64,000 nt of DNA from Chlorops oryzae (lineage: Eukaryota > Arthropoda > Insecta > Diptera > Chloropidae), in assembly GCA_020466095.1 (NCBI GenBank), contig CM035807.1:34972039-35036038 (forward strand), given 5' to 3'. This document shows positions 50,701-61,320 of this stretch, piece by piece. A program made the translations under genes and the position numbers. The notes beneath the pieces were generated by a model. That model was given only the letters and a program-made list of their open reading frames with translations, searched no databases and was not told the origin of the DNA. Each line of letters begins with the position of its first letter. Positions within the stretch are counted from its first letter, which is position 1.

Positions 50701-51052
50701 ATTATTATTTGGGATTTTTGGTCTCTCATTTTTCGCTTATAGTGAAAAATGTAATTTTTGGCAATTGAAAAAATTTATTTTTCATAAATTGCCGAGAAGT
50801 GTGGAAAGCCGATACGACCGGTTTCGAACCTAGCTTACAGGTTCGTCATCAGGTATCTTTAACCAACACCTTAGCCGCTCTGACCACCTCAGCGATGTGA
50901 GGTAGGTCGGCTAAATTGTGCATATATATACACCATTGGCGTGCCCGCCTTATTGTTAATTGTTATTTTTGACCATCTCCATATTTCATTTTTGAATTAT
51001 TATTTGGGTTTTTTGGTCTCTCATTTTTCGCTTATAGTGAAAAATGTAATTT
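50701..51052 (-). mobile_element. 295-bp-period direct-repeat element (retrozyme-like)
   Basis: A ~57-bp block starting ATTATTATTTGGG and ending GTGAAAAATGTAATTT occurs at 50701-50757 and 50996-51052, nearly identical, exactly 295 bp apart. The unit between them carries a hammerhead-like fold, tRNA-like boxes and no open frame. A partial tandem repeat with a period near 300 bp and a type I hammerhead is the known plan of metazoan retrozymes and of Penelope-like pseudo-LTRs. Minus is given as the likely sense because the ribozyme reads on that strand. Alternatives are a tRNA-derived SINE or an unrelated duplication. Confidence 0.6.
50811..50857 (-). ncRNA. hammerhead ribozyme-like fold (type I)
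   Basis: Minus-strand order: helix I strand GATAC (50857-50853), core CTGATGA (50852-50846), an extra C (50845), helix II GAACCT/AGGTTC with a seven-base loop (50844-50826), core GAAA (50825-50822), short helix III ACC/GGT (50822-50817), cleavage base C (50816), then helix I partner GTATC (50815-50811). Predicted cleavage lies between 50816 and 50815. The conserved core residues are present and helices I and II pair perfectly. The deviation is the additional C between the core and helix II. Helix III is so short that activity would probably need a dimer, as proposed for Penelope-type hammerheads. Confidence 0.65.
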
Positions 51053-51160
51053 AATTTAATTTGATTTGATTTGATTTAATTTTACTTTATTTTTTTTTTT
51101 TATTTTATTTTAATTTATTTTATTTTATTTTATTTGATTTAATTTAATTTGATTTAATGA
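51053..51160. repeat. degraded TTTAA/TTTGA/TTTTA array
   Basis: Right-hand continuation of the pentanucleotide array, with TTTGA and TTTTA variants and a T-run. Its presence on both sides of the 50701-51052 element suggests insertion into, or growth from, an AT-pentanucleotide tract. Confidence 0.85.
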
Positions 51161-54100
51161 ATTAAAATCATGTAGTTCTGTGTGAAATTTGTAAACTCCT
51201 CTTTTTTCGCGTATGACTATATCATCTTGTTTTAATTCGATGAAATTAATTGTGAGTTGAATAGCACTTGGACTAAAACTAAAACGTTTTCGTTGTATAA
51301 ATAATTGAGCTTAAGTACCCACTACATCAACATTGGCACGGAAATGCATGTCTATCTGTCTGCACGCGCGGCACTCAACCGTATCTGAGTCAATCAAATC
51401 AATTATCATTACTCGCCGAATGTGACAATGTCAATTGGATTGCAATCGAAGCCTTCATCTCGTTAATTGTGGATGCTGCAAAGCTATCTTCATCTCCAAC
51501 GTGGTACGCAATGTGACGTCGATGTCCAGGGAACGTGTTAATCTTAAGTGCAGGAAGTTAAAACACTTCGAATATATTTCATGGTAATCTCGTTTTATTT
51601 TCAAGCACCCTCAAGCGAATCTTTGAAGTTGGAATACTGACAGAGTGGGAGGATTCTTTGTTCTTTATTTTAGGGTGTTAATTTTTTTTAGTTTTGATTA
51701 TGGGTTGGGAGCTAATTTTCGCAGCAATTTCGTTTGTTTAGGATTGAAATCTTAGAACTAAATCAGAGCGAATCAAAACTTCCTGAGAGGATGTCATAGA
51801 ACTTGATAATCTGATTTCCATGAAGTCGATTCATCTTTGAGTATGATTTCTTTGAAGTGATTTCACACTGGAAGTGGAATAGAAATGCGTTGCTTTACTG
51901 GTAACTCAACACGGCAATTGGCGAATTCTGATTTAAATCTCTTCAGTTGAGCAATTTAAAATGTCAATTTTTTTTTATTTGTGTTTTCGAAGGAAGTTCA
52001 TTTGAAGCTTCAAAGTTAACTGTCTTAAATGGGAAGCTATTTGTCTACGATGGCAGCTGTTTTATTTAAAAGTAAATTTAAGAAATGATATGGAAGTTAA
52101 AATGAAATATTACTCAAAATGAAATGTTATTTTCACTCAAAATGATTGTTTGTCTCAAAAGGCGTGAAATGTACTCAAACCAAATGTAACAACAAACAAA
52201 CATTCAATAAGAAAGATCAAAAAAAAGGTTAAGTTGTTGTTCGAGACCCTCTTTATGCGCATAGCCCGCAACCGATGAAAGATTTGGTTTTATTTTCAAA
52301 CAATTTAGTTTCTTTCATTGAATCGTTCTAGTTAAAAGGCCAAATTATTTTCACTTTTTAAGAGTGAAGCTGAGTGAAGTTAACGTAGACCCATCACCAT
52401 GATGAAACAAATAATTCAACATTTTCTTAAGACATCATACATTAACTATTTCAAAAATGAAGAAGATTTTCACCCAATAAATTACATTTAAAAAAATAAA
52501 AAAAAGGAAAAATTTATTCAATTACGTTGCTTAAGTTTTTAAATCGTTTAAACTCACCTTTTACGGCACTGAGTTGATTGCCAACCATTTGTTTCGCTAT
52601 AAATGCCGCCATTTTTGTTGCTTCCTCCTTTTTTCCTTACTTCCTGTCGATCTTTTTATAGCAGTTGCTTAATTAGTTTCGAGTCTCGCTGGTTTTAATA
52701 GTTCTTCCTGTTACTGTTGTGTGGTAACTCCACGCTAATTTGCAACTTTTTCGCCCTTGGGCATTCGCAGTGCGGTGCTTCTGTTGTTATTCAGATCCAA
52801 CAAAAAATTCTGCAATGCAAACAAAAGAGAGAGTGAGGGAGTGAGTGAAAGAGTGAAAGGAAATAAAAACACAATCATTCCAACGTTATTTACAAACAAA
52901 AAACGAAGAAAAATTTTGCAAAATTTTCAGCAATAAGCTTGAATATTTTTATTACTCGCTGCATTGAAAGCGTACAGCTTTTGTGTTTGCAAATAAATCA
53001 AAATGGATTTATAACGGCTTTATTGACGTTGGGTTTGAAGTTTTTCAGAATAACAAAATTCAAAAGCACATTGCAAATATCGAAAAGACGAGGAAACTTT
53101 CGCTCCAAATTGAGCATTTCACGCCTGAACAAACAGCTGCCGGCAAGAAAGGATGCAACGAAGTGCTTGAGGTATTCGGCACAGTTGCGGCCAGGATGAA
53201 ATGTTGAAGTTTATAAGGTTATGTTTTGAAAAGCCAATGGAGACCAGAATAGTGAAATGAAGCTTATTCAGTTAGCAACAGTTCCGTAACCCAGGCTTTG
53301 ATGAAGACAGGAAATGTTTTTTTCTTCTAAATTAATGTAGATGAAGAGTTTTGGCTCGATTTTCATGTTAATTAATGTATTCAATGATGTGAGGATCTTC
53401 ATTTCATAATCTTTTCGAAGACTTTCAAAAGCCAATTAAAATGACTCATCTTCTGAGAGGTGCAATGAAATGTGCTGCATACTTTTAGGGGCTATTGGAT
53501 GCAAGTATTCTTCTTTCGTAGTACCTCTTTTCCTACAAGCTTGATTAATCTAAAACAAAAATTGAAAAATCGAAAATACTTTAAAATATCCTTTAACTTG
53601 GAGAAAGCGCGTCCAAAGTAAAATAACAACATCATCCCTTGATGGAAAGGACGAACCCAGGGTATCGTCGACCTTTTTCTCATTTTCTTTTATGCTAATT
53701 TCATTTTGACTTGTCCATTATTTTTTTTTTTTCTTGCGCACTCACACCTTTTTATCTTATTTCTCGCACAATTCGTTTGACATTTTATGGACTTAAAAAT
53801 TATTAGGCAATTTTCAAGATATATGACGTCAACTGATAAGAATGAGCACAAACAAGCGCAAAAACAAAAGAGGGTAAGAAAATAAAATTTGGCATAATGT
53901 TGATAAGATTATGTGATCTTTTACTTTGACAAAGGGTTGTTGTTTTAATGTCTTAAATTTTTTTCTCTTCCCGAAGAAAGAGAAATTTCTATTAAATCCC
54001 ATTTATATTATGTTTTAAATTTCCCTGATGGATTATTTGTGACTTAAAAGGAGTAAAACATTTTAATTTAAAATAATTTCTTACCCAAAACAATAGTATT

Positions 54101-54483
54101 TAAAAGCGGGGCGAGTCTATTAAACCGTTCCCGACTAACCTAATTATTTTGTTTTCCACAAGTTAATCAATTAATTTTTAATAGCTTTCTTGTTTTTCAG
54201 CTGAACATACTCAGCTATAAAACTGTTCAACATTTAGAATTGAATCAGATAAAATGTTGAACAAAATTTTACCCTGGAGCAGTCGATTCGCAGCGAAAAT
54301 GAAAAACGAACTTGTTTGCATGGAATTGGTTCGAGCATTGATTTTAAATTGGCGCCTAGAGTCTAGACAGAGAGACGCGTTCGCATACTTGACTTGACTT
54401 CTGATGCGGCAACTATGTTCGTACTTGATTTGGCAACTAATACACACATGCCCACACAACACGCATACAGAGTTACATATATG
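51161..54483. other. AT-rich non-coding stretch
   Basis: No gene is supported. 51400-51550 has a more balanced base composition than its surroundings and might be conserved non-coding sequence, but nothing in it is recognised. A GAGT/GAAA-rich tract lies at 52827-52860. Confidence 0.45.
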
Positions 54484-54487
54484 TTTA

Positions 54488-54835
54488 CCCAGCCGGAAAT
54501 TTTCTCATAAATGACCAATTCATTAATTTTTTCACCAAGGATATCAAGGGGAATATTTGAGTACTTATCAATTACAATGGCATTGCCATCGAGAGAAGGA
54601 GCTTTTTATCGCAATTGCAATGGCAATGTCATCGAGAGGAAATTTTATTCATCGCAACTTCAATGGCACTGTCATCGAAAGAGGTATCGATACGACGGAG
54701 TAGATCTACTCCACTTCCGATGACCAACTCGTGACATATACTCTTATGACTGCCAATGGTGTATAATCAGGAGGAGTCGTGGCTCTATGTCATGCTGAAA
54801 TCATTGATTGTTTCAACGGGACATTTCCGGCTGGG
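54488..54835. mobile_element. TIR element containing a minisatellite
   Basis: CCCAGCCGGAAAT at the left (54488-54500) is mirrored exactly by ATTTCCGGCTGGG at the right (54823-54835). Both ends are flanked by TA (left TTTA, right TAAA), which would suit a TA-targeting superfamily such as Tc1/mariner, though the termini are not diagnostic. The interior has a three-copy 43-bp minisatellite. There is no transposase. This is a non-autonomous element. Confidence 0.7.
54569..54697. repeat. 43-bp minisatellite, 3 copies
   Basis: Units start at 54569, 54612 and 54655. Each has CAAT/CAACT-x-CAATGGCA then TGxCATCGA. The 43-bp period is not a multiple of three, so the overlapping reading frame is not a repeat protein. 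Confidence 0.88.
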
Positions 54836-54836
54836 T

Positions 54837-55799
54837 AAAAGTCGGAAACGGATTCTCATTTGTTTGTACACGAGACACGTATTTGGTATAGTTAAGATCT
54901 CGCATAAGTAGTTGGTTCTCCAGTTTTCCAGCATTTTGTGGGTAGTTTGGCGTGAATTCAAGGGATTGAATATCTATGTGGGCAGAAGTTGATAATCTTG
55001 GTTCCAAATGAAGCAAATCGAAATTCCTTAAATAACGTTTAAATAAATAAATATTCTTTTAGAAATCGTTTTATAGTTTTCTTAATTCCATCTCTGGAAA
55101 AATTATCCCCATTTCGTGACAAATGTCAAAAAGAAATTTTGCTCTTAATGGGATCCCATATGAACGAAAAAATCTTCTTTTGACTTCGAGAAAGTCAAGT
55201 TTTCCAAAAGCAATGCTAGAAAATGTCCTTCATTTTCTTATTTCCCTTCAAGTACTATTTCCAAAACTGCCCTACATCTTCAATCTCTTCAATCACAATT
55301 GACATCATATACAAAATTGACCAGATATACTTATGGCATCGTCCAATGAGAGAAATTAAGCTCCCTCATTCTGTCAAATCAACTGCCAAAGGTGGCAAGG
55401 AACATGACATACAATGTCATAAAATTCAATAAGACAGAAATAGAACAGGAAAAGGAAAACGCAAAACAATTTCATACTCACGTAAACATGTCTTGTCGAC
55501 ACATGTGTGCCTTGAGCGTTCGAAAAGAAAATGTAGATATATCCCTGGAACACCTGCGTTCGAGAGCGTGTGACCACAAAAACCGGAATATATGTGACTA
55601 GCTGTCATAAAAATCTATCCTCCTTCGTTGCTTAGCTATGTATGATTGTTATTCGTTTCAAATCGTTTTGGTGAAGAATTTAATTGAAGTTATCGAAGTT
55701 ATCATCTAGGTTTGTAGGTAAATCATATGCCAATAAGGAAAACGCTCTACTTTCTTCCATTTAAAAATAATTTCTACAGCTTCAAAATTTTTATCCTGT
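54837..55799. other. AT-rich non-coding stretch
   Basis: No gene is recognised and no repeat stands out. Confidence 0.5.
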
Positions 55800-55802
55800 T
55801 AA

Positions 55803-55938
55803 GGGCCGTTTTCTCATCTATTTTTATCTGTAAGTTTAATTATCCTGAAGATAATTTCATACAAATTTGATTAATAAGTCAAAGAAATTGAAATTTAACT
55901 GGCAGATAGAGCTTAAAAGTAGGATGAGAAAACGGCCC
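55803..55938. mobile_element. PIF/Harbinger-like MITE
   Basis: A 136-bp unit with perfect 16-bp inverted ends GGGCCGTTTTCTCATC and GATGAGAAAACGGCCC. It is flanked by a three-base duplication TAA (55800-55802 and 55939-55941). A TWA-type 3-bp target site and GGGCC termini fit the PIF/Harbinger superfamily. There is no coding capacity. Confidence 0.85.
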
Positions 55939-55941
55939 TAA

Positions 55942-57229
55942 GTGTATCAAAGCCGATATTTAAAGCCCCAAGCTCGCTCTATTTCCTCAATTATAGAAAT
56001 TTTTCGTAGCATTACATTGAAAATTTGGTTTCGTTTTTCTTTTTAATTCTTTCAATCTTCGGCTTTGTTTTCAGTCAGTAAAATCCCCTTTGAATGAACT
56101 CTTCTATTGAACGGAAAATTTTCCAACCTTTTCCATCATTTTCTTTTTTCAAAGCGATTTCCATTATGCCGGAAGTAAACAAGCTCGCTTCATTAAACAG
56201 ATGAAAAATTCAAAAGGGCGCTGTATTTGGAATAAAAGTTACATAAGTAGACTTCCGTTATTTTGGTTACTAGTTCGAGCCGCTGGCGGATTTATTTTGT
56301 ATGAAAATAATCCTGAATAAATGATAGATCGACATGATTAAATAATAAAAGGAATGCACGTAACAGGAAGGTAATTTTCTAAAATCTAATTTCAAAGCAT
56401 AATCAAAAAATAATGCTTTTCCTCTTTTAATGAAACTTTCTGCTGGAAAAAGGATGATTAGAGTAACTGTATTACGCCGATCTGAATAAGTGATAATAAA
56501 AATAGTCCCACATTCTGAATTAGTGCAAAATTTATACTAAATTCTTTAAAATAAAATTATTTTAAATATCTCGGGCGATTTCAATCCATTTTTCCATGGA
56601 CTTCTAACACGAAAGCATTTTTTAAAACATTCTTAATTCATTCATTTTTTTTATAATAGTTTTTGAAAATACATTTTTTTGCTTTTTGGAGCAGAATTCG
56701 ACAATGCATCACCCAAATTATCCCTCAAGTTAAGAAAAGTTAATCCTTTAAGACTTTTAATTACATGTTCTTAGGATCAATTAAAAAAATAAAATTCTGT
56801 AGACCTTTAAACCTTAAACACCATACATTTTTTTTTTTAATTTCATGATATTTTCATTTCATTGGCATTTTAAACTTCAATTTGAAGAAGATTGAAGTTG
56901 TACTTTTTATTTAAGGGTGGTTCATTACCCAGCAAAATGAGATATCAATTTTCAAAATATATGCATAACTGGCAAAGTTATTATTTAATAAGTGAGGGAG
57001 TAAAAGAAAAATTAGCAAAGAAAATAACAAACCGAAACCTTAAAGTATGCAGCGTTATTTTGTGAAATGTAATGTATGTAAGTATGTAATTTGCATTGCT
57101 TTTATTGGGAATATACTTAAAAAGTTCAAATCGGGCTTTCTTTCGAAGTCACTCCGACTAAGATCTCTATGAAACTTCTCCAATTTTCGTCATGCCTTGG
57201 ATAGGAAAAGTGTATGTTTACCTTAATCC
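55942..57229. other. AT-rich non-coding stretch
   Basis: No gene is recognised. T-rich runs are present near 56643-56690 and 56829-56840. Confidence 0.5.
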
Positions 57230-57335
57230 TAACTAGCATGGCTGCATGGACGCTGATCACTTCTGTGCATTTGTTTTATGGTCTACGCGGACGCTTATCA
57301 CTTCTGTGCATTTGTTTTATGGTCTACGCGGATGA
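57230..57335 (-). repeat. HINE-like fragment with 41-bp tandem duplication
   Basis: A 41-bp unit (CGCTGATCACTTCTGTGCAT, then TTGTTTTATGGTCTACGCGGA) starts at 57251 and again at 57292 with one difference. The unit resembles GACGCTGATCATTTCT and GTATGGTCTA at 42676-42720 of the family-A Helentron-like element, in the same orientation. It is therefore probably a small relic of that family, later duplicated. Confidence 0.65.
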
Positions 57336-60300
57336 AAAAAATAGTACCCATCATAAATCGAAAATTTTGTATTTCTCAAATATTTCTGGGAACTTAATTT
57401 AAAAATGTTTCCGACTTTTTATTGCAAAACATAATCGAATGAGAAACTTTTTCAAGCCTAAGAAAGTACCAAAAGCGATTTTCCGTAAACCAAGATATAT
57501 GAGCAATAACTTATTTTCCTTTATTTACGATTCCCACGCATTAATTCAACTTGAATCCAGGATCGCTGGCGAAGGTTGGTGTACTCGTTCATTTTAAAGA
57601 AATGAAATCAAAATCACATATAGAAAACACTCAAAACTGGAAATGTGTGCCAACTGCGAGTGTCTGAATTATGGTTGCGTTGCTTTCGGTTTATAACAAA
57701 GCGCTTGTGGGCGTCTATGGGTTATTTATGCCGAGATGTATGTGTGGCATGGGGTATGTGTGCTGCTTGTGTTTTTAGGAAGGCTGCTTATGTTTTTAAG
57801 TGGATTCGTGTGCTTTTGGCAGACGCTGATTGTTGTAAGCGCACTCACTGGCATTTTATATTCCATGACATTGATAAAGAAGTATGAGGCGAGAAGGTTT
57901 TCGGATTTTCTGATTTGGTTAAGTGGTTCTGCATGCGCACATACATACTCATACATACGTCTATTGGTATACGTAAGTGGTTTTCTTGCTAGATTTGAAA
58001 CTTCATGGGCCATATAAAATAATCTCATGTGTATGGATGTAGGTATGTATCTATGTTGCTACGATCGAAATATGATTCGAAATGCAAAATCGATTTATGG
58101 CTTTTGAAATGTTCTTAGCACAAGGGGCGGCATTTTGATTTGTAAAGTTCATACATAAATAAACTAAAGCCCCAATATTTTTACTCAATTTCAGTACTCT
58201 TCGTGTTGTGTGTTAACTTTGCCATACATTTTTGATTGCGTACAATGTGTGCCGTGATTAAATTGTAAAAAACTGTATAGGCAAGCATTTACTTGCATGA
58301 AAAGGCACCCAGTCGAGTGTATTTGAGTTTCTTACTCGCAGGCGACGTACTCGATTGAGACTAACATTGTTTGACTTTAAATGTCAATAAAACATAAATT
58401 TCTACTTTAAATATAGGCCAAAGCTGGCATTGTTCTATTCTTTTTTTTTCCATCACAACAGAAACTCACTGCCAACTAAACATAAATTCCTTTTGACATT
58501 GCTTTGACTCAATATTTATTTTGCTGCTTTTGGATTTTTTTGCAAGAATCTTGAAGAGTGTGCTCTCTTTTATTTACAATGGCTTCTCGAAACGGTAAAA
58601 AATAGCATTCGTCTTCTCATTTTTTATGCACGTCTAGAGATTATGATGGTTTTGGTAAAAATGCGGTCCAATTTACCATTGTTCATAAGACAAAAAAAAA
58701 AAGAACTCTTTTGCTCTCTTTCATTCTTGTGAAGCATTGTTGAGCCTTGAGTAATGTTTGAGCAAATAATGAGGACTTTTGATTTTCTTTGAGATCTTTT
58801 CTCTAGGTTAATACTTTTTCATTTTTTTGTCTTACTCTTTTGTACAAATCAAAGCTTAAATTGAGTCAAAATAGTTCTTCAACATGAATCAATCAGAAAC
58901 GAAAATTCGTTCTTCCTGTTCAATTGTAGCATCCTCATTGCTACGATTTCCTTTTTGGAAAGCTTTTGTGATCCTCTTAGTGGAGCTTTTAGATTGCATG
59001 TTTGTTTCAACAACCCTTAACAGTATTTCTCCATACGACTTTTATCATTTTCAACACCGCAAGAGATAGTAAAGGCAGAAGCATATTTAAATAATAAAAA
59101 AGAAAATTTTCGTACAACTCAATTCTAAGAAGAAACTTGAATGGAGTGAGTTAAATTCAAAAAATAAATCTTGTACCATTTGTTCCAAGGACATGGCCCT
59201 TTGCACTTAAGTTTTATTCTAAGTCTAAAAATAAATGCACTCAATTTAAGGGGCACCAATCAATAATCTTGCTCAATGGCCTCGTTCATGCCATATCTCT
59301 GTATCTAATCACACTTTCAAGCTTATTGGGACTTAGTAAACCTATAATAGGAAAAGCTAGTTAGTAGGTTCATCACGCCAAATACAAGCGCGAGGTCTTC
59401 GCTTTCTACTTTATTGCCCATTGAGCTAATTTCGTCGAACAACTGCACACAAATCGTGATCAAATAAGCGTCGGACGTGCAGCGATTCAACAAGAATAAT
59501 AGTGGAAAAGAAAAAAAATTGAAAACAACAGTGGATCAAGGTAATGAAGCACATTGCGCAATAGCAATAGCATTGAATAGCAAAAGCAAAGAGGAAAATA
59601 AGTCTTAACGATTTAACTAACTGGATTATTGTGTATTAGAGGAAATAAATTCTAATTATGGACATAAAGTTGCACTCTAATTGATGCAAAATAAATAAAG
59701 TGCTTGAAATTTTTCTTTCTTTTCTTTTTGATTTTTTCATTCTTTGATGGATGCCCTTATTTAAAATGTAATTTATGTCAATAAAGCGTTTTAACGACGA
59801 TTGACTTGCGTCATTACAAAGAAAAAACAATAATTTGTGTACATAATAATTATACCTAAATAACGTATACTAACATTTGTGAATAATTTTGTTCATGATG
59901 AACTGAAGTGCTTTAGGCATACATATATTTATGTGTCGGTTGCTTTAATGTATCAGGCATGCAATAACAATGACGTTTTTTACTAATTGAAACCCTGATC
60001 TGGATTGCTGATAGCTTTTCATGTGGGTAAAAACACATTTGGCCATTGAAACAAATTCGAACAAATTGTATGATACAATCATTTATGGGTTTATATAAAA
60101 CAGTCGATATCTAGTTAATTTTCATGGGTTCATTTACAAAGGGCATACGGTTATTTTTCACACGCGTAATTGAAGGGTAGAAAAATCAATATTCTTTTGT
60201 TCGGTATTGTGTTTTTTTATCGAAGAAAGAAGCATTTGATCCTACATTCAATTTTGTTCGACGATACAAAATGTATGTATATGAATTTGATTGAGTTCAA

Positions 60301-60443
60301 TGACGAATTTATCGAGCGTATACGTAATATAAATTACGCGTTAATATGATATTACTCATACTACGGTCGTGCCAGAATATGCAAAGTCGAAACTTTAAAG
60401 CCCGGTATAAATCAGGACTTGTAACTGAAACAATCGTTCAGGT
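57336..60443. other. AT-rich non-coding stretch
   Basis: No gene is recognised. It ends at the left boundary of an LTR. Confidence 0.5.
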
Positions 60444-60542
60444 TGTTATAGTATTTTCTGCTGTTTCCGATTGAATACAACGTCTGAATACTTCTGTGCA
60501 ATAAACAAAATAAAAGGACACCAAATAGATCGTTTTGAATCT

Positions 60543-60548
60543 TTTATT
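60543..60548 (-). promoter_or_regulatory. LTR polyadenylation signal AATAAA
   Basis: Minus-strand AATAAA followed by AG. It lies about 200 bases downstream of the TATA-like box and about 100 bases before the LTR end, so U3, R and U5 would be roughly 500, 190 and 80 bases. Confidence 0.55.
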
Positions 60549-60740
60549 AGGCTAGAGTCCTTATTGTCTATTCACAAGTTATTACCTTATATTTACTCCT
60601 AACTGACACTCGAAACTTCCCTAAATCCTTACAACACTAAGATCCACACTCTTCCGCTGTTGCCGCTGGTGAGTACATACGTAAGAGTTGAGATCTCGCA
60701 AACTGCTTCTCGCTAAGTGTCTTTTCTCATTCTTGATCGT

Positions 60741-60751
60741 GGCTTTTTATA
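60741..60751 (-). promoter_or_regulatory. LTR TATA-like box
   Basis: Minus-strand TATAAAAAGCC, a strong TATA match in the expected mid-LTR position. Transcription would start near 60715. Confidence 0.6.
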
Positions 60752-61220
60752 ATACAAAAGTGTCGATGCTGCATAGTCGATTTCCCAATCAATGCTAGTC
60801 GAATATTGCGTAGTTGTAGGTCGAAGCTTCTGGAACTATTTCGTAAGTTTTACGCTGACCTGCGCGTACCATCAAGTTGCTGTTGTTGTTGTTGTGCTCG
60901 GCTTCAATTTGCCGACTTGCATTCTAAACCCAAACAGGTGTTACAATTGTTCTTCACGAATTTCCTTGTATTGAAATTCGCTTACGACGTTGGCTTACGA
61001 TTCTGCTGTTGTTGTTGTTGTGCCCATTCACCGTTCCCGTCGTGTGCCAAAAGTGCTCGAGTTACAGTTTCGGTGAGGTTGTCTTTGTTGTTGTTGTGCG
61101 TTGCTTGGGCTGGACGTTTAGCTTGCTCATGAGTTTGTTGCTGTTTCGTAATGCTGCACTTTTGAGGTGACCAACGGTAAAAATGTTAAATGCTCGTGAG
61201 TCAAGTGTTGACTCACAACA

Positions 61221-61234
61221 TCCCTCCCCCTTTT
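61221..61234 (-). other. polypurine tract next to the LTR
   Basis: Minus-strand AAAAGGGGGAGGGA directly abuts the LTR start TGTTGTGAG. This is the canonical primer for plus-strand DNA synthesis in LTR elements. Confidence 0.75.
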
Positions 61235-61294
61235 AAAGGAGTCGTGAGCATCGCGACGTTAAACATGTTGAAGTTGCTGCACTGCTCTGAGCAT

Positions 61295-61310
61295 TCCCTC
61301 CCCCTTTTTT
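61295..61310 (-). repeat. second polypurine tract copy
   Basis: The block TCCCTCCCCCTTTT plus AAAGGAGTCG at 61221-61244 recurs at 61295-61320 with two extra T. The copy nearer the LTR should be the functional primer; the outer one is a duplication or a second primer site. Confidence 0.7.
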
Positions 61311-61320
61311 AAAGGAGTCG

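Larger units (their letters stand above)
60444..61220 (-). repeat. 3' LTR, 777 bp
   Basis: The plus strand starts TGTTATAG and ends CACAACA, giving the TG...CA termini with short TGTT/AACA inverted tips. It is immediately followed by a pyrimidine tract on the plus strand, i.e. a polypurine tract at the proper place for minus-strand transcription. A TATA-like box and an AATAAA signal lie inside in the order expected. A 20-base motif TGCTGTTGTTGTTGTTGTGC is repeated at 60878 and 61004, with a shorter relative near 61085. The left boundary is inferred from the terminal tips. Confidence 0.75.
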
